NCBI RefSeq assembly: GCF_009763805.1
Contig: NZ_CP046804.1
Span: forward strand, 558,001-622,000
Length of the DNA: 64,000 bases
Source: Vibrio cidicii
GTDB lineage: Bacteria > Pseudomonadota > Gammaproteobacteria > Enterobacterales > Vibrionaceae
Reading direction: 5' to 3'
Shown here one piece after another: positions 63,240 through 64,000 of the stretch (positions are counted from its first letter, which is position 1; each line of letters opens with the position of its first letter). The position numbers were made by a program, and so were the translations under genes. The notes below the pieces were generated by a model. The model searched no databases, was not told the DNA's origin, and was given only the letters and a program-made list of their open reading frames with translations.

Positions 63240-64000
63240 ATGGAAATTCGCTCATCACTTCGCAACAAAAGCATTCTCGCCTTGAGTCTGTACCTCTGTT
63301 TTTTTCTCGCTATCATCGGCAGCGTCACCTATTTCGTGGTTGAGCCTTTAGTTCGCAGCAAAATCGAGCAGAATTTGGATTTGAGAACCGAGCTGCTTGC
63401 CGCACACATTGAAGAGCCGCTCAATAGCTCGCTCGGGTTACTCGACAGCCTCGTCGGCTTCGCTCAAGGCAACCCCCCTCAAGCGCAACTTTCCCGTGGT
63501 GTTGCCAATCTCATCGCCGCCAGCAGCAAGATTATCGCCAGTGGTGGGCTTTGGCCTGAGCCGGAACTCAATCAAGCGAAACCTGTCTATCGAAGCTTGT
63601 TTTTTAATAAAACCAAGCAAGGTGAAGTAAGGCAGGTACACCTTTATAACAACCCGGAATCCCAAGGGTATCATCTTCAGCCTTGGTATCAGTCCGTTGC
63701 CAATCAACCTTCAGGTCAGCTAAGTTGGTCGCAGGTGTACATCGACCCTTATACGCAAGTGCAGATGATCACCGCATCCAAACCTTATTACCTTGATGGG
63801 CAGTTTGCTGGAGTGGCTGCGGTTGATCTCTCCTTGCAAGCACTGTTTGATTTTATTCGCAAGCATACTGAGATTTACCAACTTGGGGTCACCATCAGCG
63901 CATTAAATGGCGGCTTGATCACCGAGCATAACTACAGTCTTGTTCGGGGGCGTTATGTGAGCCAGATTGAACTCAGCGATTTTCATTGGCAGATGAAAGT
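63240..64000 (+). CDS. Membrane sensor with extracellular Cache domain (truncated by window edge)
   Basis: The first 253 codons of a signalling protein; no stop before the window end. A short cytoplasmic N-terminus is followed by one TM (about residues 14-36, LALSLYLCFFLAIIGSVTYF) and a Cache-type periplasmic domain: HIEEPLNSSLGLLDSLVGFA, then WSQVYIDPYTQVQMITASKP and GQFAGVAAVDLSLQAL. The output domain lies beyond the window; a GGDEF, a histidine kinase or a chemoreceptor are all possible, and a diguanylate cyclase would be typical for Vibrio. The ATG at 63240 is the only good start. Confidence 0.85.
   Translation, partial: MEIRSSLRNKSILALSLYLCFFLAIIGSVTYFVVEPLVRSKIEQNLDLRTELLAAHIEEPLNSSLGLLDSLVGFAQGNPPQAQLSRGVANLIAASSKIIASGGLWPEPELNQAKPVYRSLFFNKTKQGEVRQVHLYNNPESQGYHLQPWYQSVANQPSGQLSWSQVYIDPYTQVQMITASKPYYLDGQFAGVAAVDLSLQALFDFIRKHTEIYQLGVTISALNGGLITEHNYSLVRGRYVSQIELSDFHWQMK

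Overview
The window is a stretch of chromosome I from a Vibrio, probably close to V. vulnificus. This call rests on recognised gene families and order: monomeric icd, cspD/clpS/clpA, tfoY behind a c-di-GMP riboswitch, torD/torR, cmoM-mukFEB, ruvCAB, cydABX and tol-pal. The species name is an inference. No rRNA, tRNA, IS element, prophage or CRISPR array was seen. Most of the window is core genome; the more accessory parts are roughly 30.5-35.3 kb, 41.0-42.5 kb and 54.6-62.2 kb.

Layout. 0-7.6 kb: icd, cspD and a complete N-degron module (clpS and clpA on plus; infA, bpt and aat on minus). 7.6-16.0 kb: glycine-zipper protein, aroA, yciN, topA and glycogen synthesis (glgC-glgA). 16.1-23.0 kb: a hydrolase, a small minus-strand membrane operon, tfoY with its riboswitch, purR, torD/torR and elyC. 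23.0-30.3 kb: the cmoM-mukF-mukE-mukB condensin operon. 30.5-35.3 kb: an aldehyde dehydrogenase and a three-gene lipoprotein protease/7TM/ATP-grasp operon. 35.4-44.2 kb: cmoB-cmoA (with cmoM, three enzymes of the cmo5U34 tRNA modification), yecE, aspS and ruvC/ruvA/ruvB, with a chemoreceptor gene lodged between ruvC and ruvA. 44.2-53.3 kb: cydABX-ybgE behind CRP- and FNR-type sites, then ybgC-tolQRAB-pal-cpoB. 53.4-57.8 kb: nadA and an operon of RCK potassium channel, DUF350, DUF1190 and a glutathionylspermidine-synthase-like ligase. 57.9-62.2 kb: a copper-linked minus-strand cluster (PCuAC, outer-membrane barrel, MbnH, MbnP, DUF2946-like). 62.4-64.0 kb: a UPF0149 protein and the start of a Cache-domain sensor cut by the window edge.

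The most striking property of the sequence itself is that eleven genes (icd, clpA, a hydrolase, purR, mukF, mukB, an aldehyde dehydrogenase, cmoA, ruvC, tolQ, an outer-membrane protein) each carry one frameshift. Every one is repaired by deleting a single base, which restores family length. In ten of the eleven the extra base turns GAAC into GAAAC (or GTTC into GTTTC on the other strand). Longer homopolymers in the same genes are intact. This looks like a context-specific, modification- or chemistry-dependent sequencing artefact rather than gene decay, and these genes should be read as functional until reads show otherwise.

The best candidates for little-described biology are the two membrane-linked ATP-grasp ligase operons (32.1-35.3 kb and 54.6-57.8 kb) and the MbnP/MbnH copper cluster (57.9-62.2 kb).
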